From: an uncultured Collinsella sp. | GTDB taxonomy: Bacteria; Actinomycetota; Coriobacteriia; Coriobacteriales; Coriobacteriaceae | DNA: 64,000 nt | Assembly: GCA_958435945.1 (NCBI GenBank) | Contig: CAUBIC010000008.1 | Location: 39,880-103,879 of the forward strand | Reading direction: 5' to 3' | In this document: positions 61,961 through 64,000 of the stretch, one piece after another | Layout: every line of letters starts with the position of its first letter | Position numbering within the stretch: position 1 is the first letter of the stretch | Made by a program: the position numbers and the translations under genes | The notes under the pieces: model-generated | What the model saw: only the letters and a program-made list of their open reading frames with translations | Databases searched by the model: none | Told to the model about the DNA's origin: nothing

Positions 61961-62881
61961 ATGGCAGAGAACAAGATTCAGCTCACCAAGGCTGACCGCA
62001 AGAAGGTTTGCTTCCGTCATCAGTTCCTTCAGGGCTCGTGGAACTACGAGCGTATGCAGAACGGCGGCTGGTGCTTCGCAATGATCCCTGCGATCAAGAA
62101 GCTCTACACCAGCAAGGATGACCAGATTGCCGCTCTTAAGCGCCACCTGGAGTTCTATAACACCCACCCCTATGTTTCCGCCCCCGTCATTGGCGTTACC
62201 CTCGCTCTCGAGGAGGAGCGCGCCAACGGTGCCCCGATTGACGACGTCGCCATTCAGGGCGTCAAGGTCGGTATGATGGGCCCGCTCGCCGGCGTCGGCG
62301 ACCCCGCCTTCTGGTTCACCCTTCGCCCGATTCTGGGCGCTCTGGGCGCTTCCCTGGCCCTGTCCGGCAGCATCGCCGGTCCGTTGCTGTTCTTCTTCGC
62401 GTGGAACATCATCCGTTACGCCTTCCTGTGGTACACGCAGGAGTTTGGCTACAAGGTCGGCTCCTCCATCGCCAAGGACCTCTCCGGCGGTCTGATGGGC
62501 AAGGTCACCGAGGGTGCTTCCATCCTGGGTATGTTCATCATCGGCGCCTTGGTCGAGCGCTGGGTGTCTATCTCCTTCACCCCGGTCGTCTCCAAGGTCA
62601 CGCAGTCTGCTGGCGCCTTTATCGACTGGGCTAACCTGCCCTCCGGTTCTGAGGGTGTCAAGGAAGCACTGACGATGTATAACTCCATCGGTGCTAACGC
62701 CCTTGATCAGGTGAAGGTCACCACGCTTCAGGCCAACCTCGATCAGCTCATCCCCGGCCTTGCCGCCGTGTGCCTGACCCTGCTGGTCTGCAAGCTCCTC
62801 AAGAAGAAGGTCAGCCCGATCGTCATCATCCTGGCTCTCTTCGCCATCGGCATCATCGGTCGCGTCTGCGGCTTCATGTAA
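61961..62881 (+). CDS. manZ: Mannose-family PTS EIID
   Basis: This 306-residue membrane protein has FLQGSWNYERMQNGGWCFAM near the N-terminus, the block GVKVGMMGPLAGVGDPAFWF in the middle and helices at the end (IVIILALFAIGIIGRVCGF). It completes the mannose PTS channel. GGAGGGGAG lies about 8 bases before ATG 61961; the GTG at 61952 is too close to that site. Confidence 0.95.
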   Translation: MAENKIQLTKADRKKVCFRHQFLQGSWNYERMQNGGWCFAMIPAIKKLYTSKDDQIAALKRHLEFYNTHPYVSAPVIGVTLALEEERANGAPIDDVAIQGVKVGMMGPLAGVGDPAFWFTLRPILGALGASLALSGSIAGPLLFFFAWNIIRYAFLWYTQEFGYKVGSSIAKDLSGGLMGKVTEGASILGMFIIGALVERWVSISFTPVVSKVTQSAGAFIDWANLPSGSEGVKEALTMYNSIGANALDQVKVTTLQANLDQLIPGLAAVCLTLLVCKLLKKKVSPIVIILALFAIGIIGRVCGFM

Positions 62882-62937
62882 GCACGTTTCGGCTTAAGAC
62901 CGAGAATTGCTAGGCAAGGGCTTTTGAGCCATTGAAA

Positions 62938-62980
62938 CGGACCGCACCCGGTGGGTACACTGGATGCGGTCCGATTGTTT
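62938..62980 (+). terminator. Terminator of the mannose PTS operon
   Basis: CGGACCGCA and TGCGGTCCG form the stem, followed by ATTGTTTTAT. The loop contains GTACACT, which may be part of the next promoter. Confidence 0.75.
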
Positions 62981-63001
62981 TATTTGGAGGGCGAGGCGCG
63001 C

Positions 63002-63400
63002 ATGGCGCAATCTCAGAACAGCACGGTCGATCTGGCAACGCCGGCAACCTGCCTGATGGGGCTTACCAGCCACGGCAACGTGATGGTGGGCAATAAGGCG
63101 TTCGAGTATTACAACGAGCGCAATCCCGAGGATTATATTCAAATCCCGTGGGATGAGGTCGACTATATTGCCGCCGAGGTTTTACGCGGCACCAAGAAGA
63201 TCACGCGTTTTGCCATCTTCACCAAGGACAACGGTCACTTTACGTTTTCGACGCGCGACGACAAAGAGACGCTTCGTGCTGTCCGCAAGTACGTCGACGA
63301 GGATAAGCTTGTGCGTTCGCCCGACTTTATCGATGTGACGGCCAAGGGCGCCAAGAGCATCCCCTCCGTTATCAAAAACCTCTTCCACAAAGGCAACTAG
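63002..63400 (+). CDS. manO: DUF956 (ManO-like) protein
   Basis: This 132-residue protein begins with the motif block TCLMGLTSHGNVMVGNKAFE and has IPWDEVDYIAAEV and FTFSTRDDKETLRAVRKY. It belongs to DUF956, which is almost always found next to mannose-type PTS operons and is called ManO in Firmicutes. It is thought to modulate the transporter. ATG 63002 follows a GGAGG some way upstream. It is separated from EIID by a terminator, so may be transcribed by partial read-through. Confidence 0.88.
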   Translation: MAQSQNSTVDLATPATCLMGLTSHGNVMVGNKAFEYYNERNPEDYIQIPWDEVDYIAAEVLRGTKKITRFAIFTKDNGHFTFSTRDDKETLRAVRKYVDEDKLVRSPDFIDVTAKGAKSIPSVIKNLFHKGN

Positions 63401-63409
63401 TCGTTGGGC

Positions 63410-63463
63410 AGTCGTCTGCGACGCTCTTAAACGACCAGTCATTAAAGAACGTCGCAGACGACT
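63410..63463. repeat. Palindrome between manO and tRNA-Arg
   Basis: AGTCGTCTGCGACG-C-TCTT pairs with AAGA-A-CGTCGCAGACGACT. TCTT and the flanking TAGTCGTT/AAACGACCA relate it to the GGGGACG palindromes. Confidence 0.8.
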
Positions 63464-63525
63464 ATCTCGAAGAGCGGCTATGCGCTGCATGGTAGTGGCG
63501 CAAATCTGCTACACTAATACAACAT

Positions 63526-63601
63526 GCCTCCGTAGCTCAGGGGATAGAGCACCGCTCTCCTAAAGCGGGTGTCGACGGTTCGAATCCGCCCGGGGGCACC
63601 A
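63526..63601 (+). tRNA. tRNA-Arg (anticodon CCT)
   Basis: This is a 76-base cloverleaf. Acceptor arms are GCCTCCG (63526) and CGGGGGC (63591), with encoded CCA. The D-arm is GCTCAGGGGATAGAGC, and the anticodon stem CCGCT/AGCGG surrounds CTCCTAA with CCT at 63559-63561. The T-arm carries TTCGAAT. It reads AGG codons. Several partial copies follow it. Confidence 0.96.
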
Positions 63602-63990
63602 GAAATTTGCCGAGCCCGGTACCACTACGGTGCCGGGCTCTTCTGGTCTAAAGGCCGGATTCGAGCCGTCGACACCCGCGTCACCAATTTCCCCGCGGGG
63701 GGAGTTTTCGAATCCGCCCGGGGGCACCAGAAGATTATGACGGCGTCGCGAGAGCGGCGCCGTTTCTGGTTTGCGGGAGCTGCCGGCGGATTCGGACCGT
63801 CGACACCCGCGTCACTCATTTCCCCGCGGGGGGAGTTTTCGAATCCGCCCGGGGGCACCAGAAATTTGCCGAGCCCGGTACCACTACGGTGCCGGGCTCT
63901 TCTGGTCTAAAGGCCGGATTCGAGCCGTCGACACCCGCGTCACCAATTTCCCCGCGGGGGGAGTTTTCGAATCCGCCCGGGGGCACCAGA
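63579..63990. repeat. Tandem array made from tRNA-Arg pieces
   Basis: The 25-base tRNA 3' end (from TTCGAATCCG to CACCAGA) occurs at 63579 (in the tRNA), 63707, 63838 and 63966, every 128-131 bases. Between copies lie a hairpin, then CGGATTCG(A/G)... ending GTCGACACCCGCG, which is the inverted sequence of the tRNA anticodon/T-arm region, and then CCCCGCGGGGGGAG. Intervals 1 and 3 read as identical; interval 2 has a different hairpin. The array runs to near the window end. Confidence 0.9.
63612..63645 (+). terminator. Terminator after tRNA-Arg
   Basis: GAGCCCGGTACC and GGTGCCGGGCTC form a stem, followed by TTCT. An identical hairpin is at 63871-63904. Confidence 0.7.
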
Positions 63991-64000
63991 GGAATATCGA

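Noticed and set aside
60037..61974. 645-residue open frame on the minus strand across the mannose PTS genes
   Set aside because: It is opposite clear EIIAB and EIIC genes, has no recognisable domains and shows the Asp/His/Gly bias of a GC-rich antisense frame.

Overview
The window looks like a chromosome segment from Collinsella (class Coriobacteriia, an anaerobic gut actinobacterium). This rests on the gene content and style: a high-GC genome, a dnaK-grpE-dnaJ-hspR operon with an HspR-type repressor, abundant PTS and phospho-glycosidase genes, hydrogenase-maturation genes with NikR, a DUF5692-like gene, and very many short palindromic intergenic repeats. The genus assignment is inference from reading, not from a search.

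Layout. 1-2000: repeat array and a GH1 6-phospho-beta-glucosidase. 1953-5952: three-gene signalling operon (multi-pass sensor with a kinase-like tail, histidine kinase, LuxR-type response regulator). 6144-10434: minus-strand cluster of a lipoprotein and three zinc-ribbon proteins, one with an SPFH domain. 10667-18489: carbohydrate region (DUF1593 protein, esterase, beta-glucoside-type PTS EIIBC, apiosidase-like hydrolase, ROK kinase). 18629-22515: MgtA Mg2+ ATPase divergent from pyrE. 22775-25967: RpiR regulator, second GH1 enzyme, stand-alone EIIA-Glc. 26201-27717: lipoprotein and HAD phosphatase. 27842-33757: hypE, hypD, hypC, hypF, nikR and a small His-rich protein, all minus strand. 33989-35021: thioredoxin and an unknown protein. 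35264-39131: nadA-nadB-nadC-niaR. 39368-39553: ferredoxin. 40097-44397: dnaK-grpE-dnaJ-hspR. 44868-47168: aconitase-family hydratase. 47180-49480: repeat arrays around two membrane-anchored unknowns. 49655-52282: clpB. 52414-54222: unknowns. 54456-59157: DUF5692-like membrane protein, TetR regulator and a divergent 925-residue FeS flavoprotein. 59352: hypA. 60118-63400: mannose-type PTS (EIIAB, EIIC, EIID) with DUF956/ManO. 63526-63601: tRNA-Arg(CCT), followed to the window end by tandem units built from pieces of that tRNA.

How the genes work together. Two GH1 enzymes, an EIIBC lacking EIIA, a free EIIA and a ROK kinase form a dispersed beta-glucoside uptake system. Both GH1 genes share the same upstream element with identical spacing. 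hypFCDE, hypA and nikR serve [NiFe]-hydrogenase maturation, with the hydrogenase itself and hypB outside the window. The nad operon ends with its own likely repressor, and a perfect palindrome precedes nadA. The same 27-base site precedes dnaK and clpB, as expected for HspR.

The most unusual content is intergenic: (i) a 120-150 base structured element in five copies, four of them directly after stop codons, with stems that change sequence but keep pairing; (ii) arrays of 60-base hairpins with a CTGTAACA/TGTTACAG core; (iii) a family of palindromes sharing GGGACAG or GGGGACG cores; (iv) a 123-base nested palindrome; (v) the tRNA-derived tandem array.
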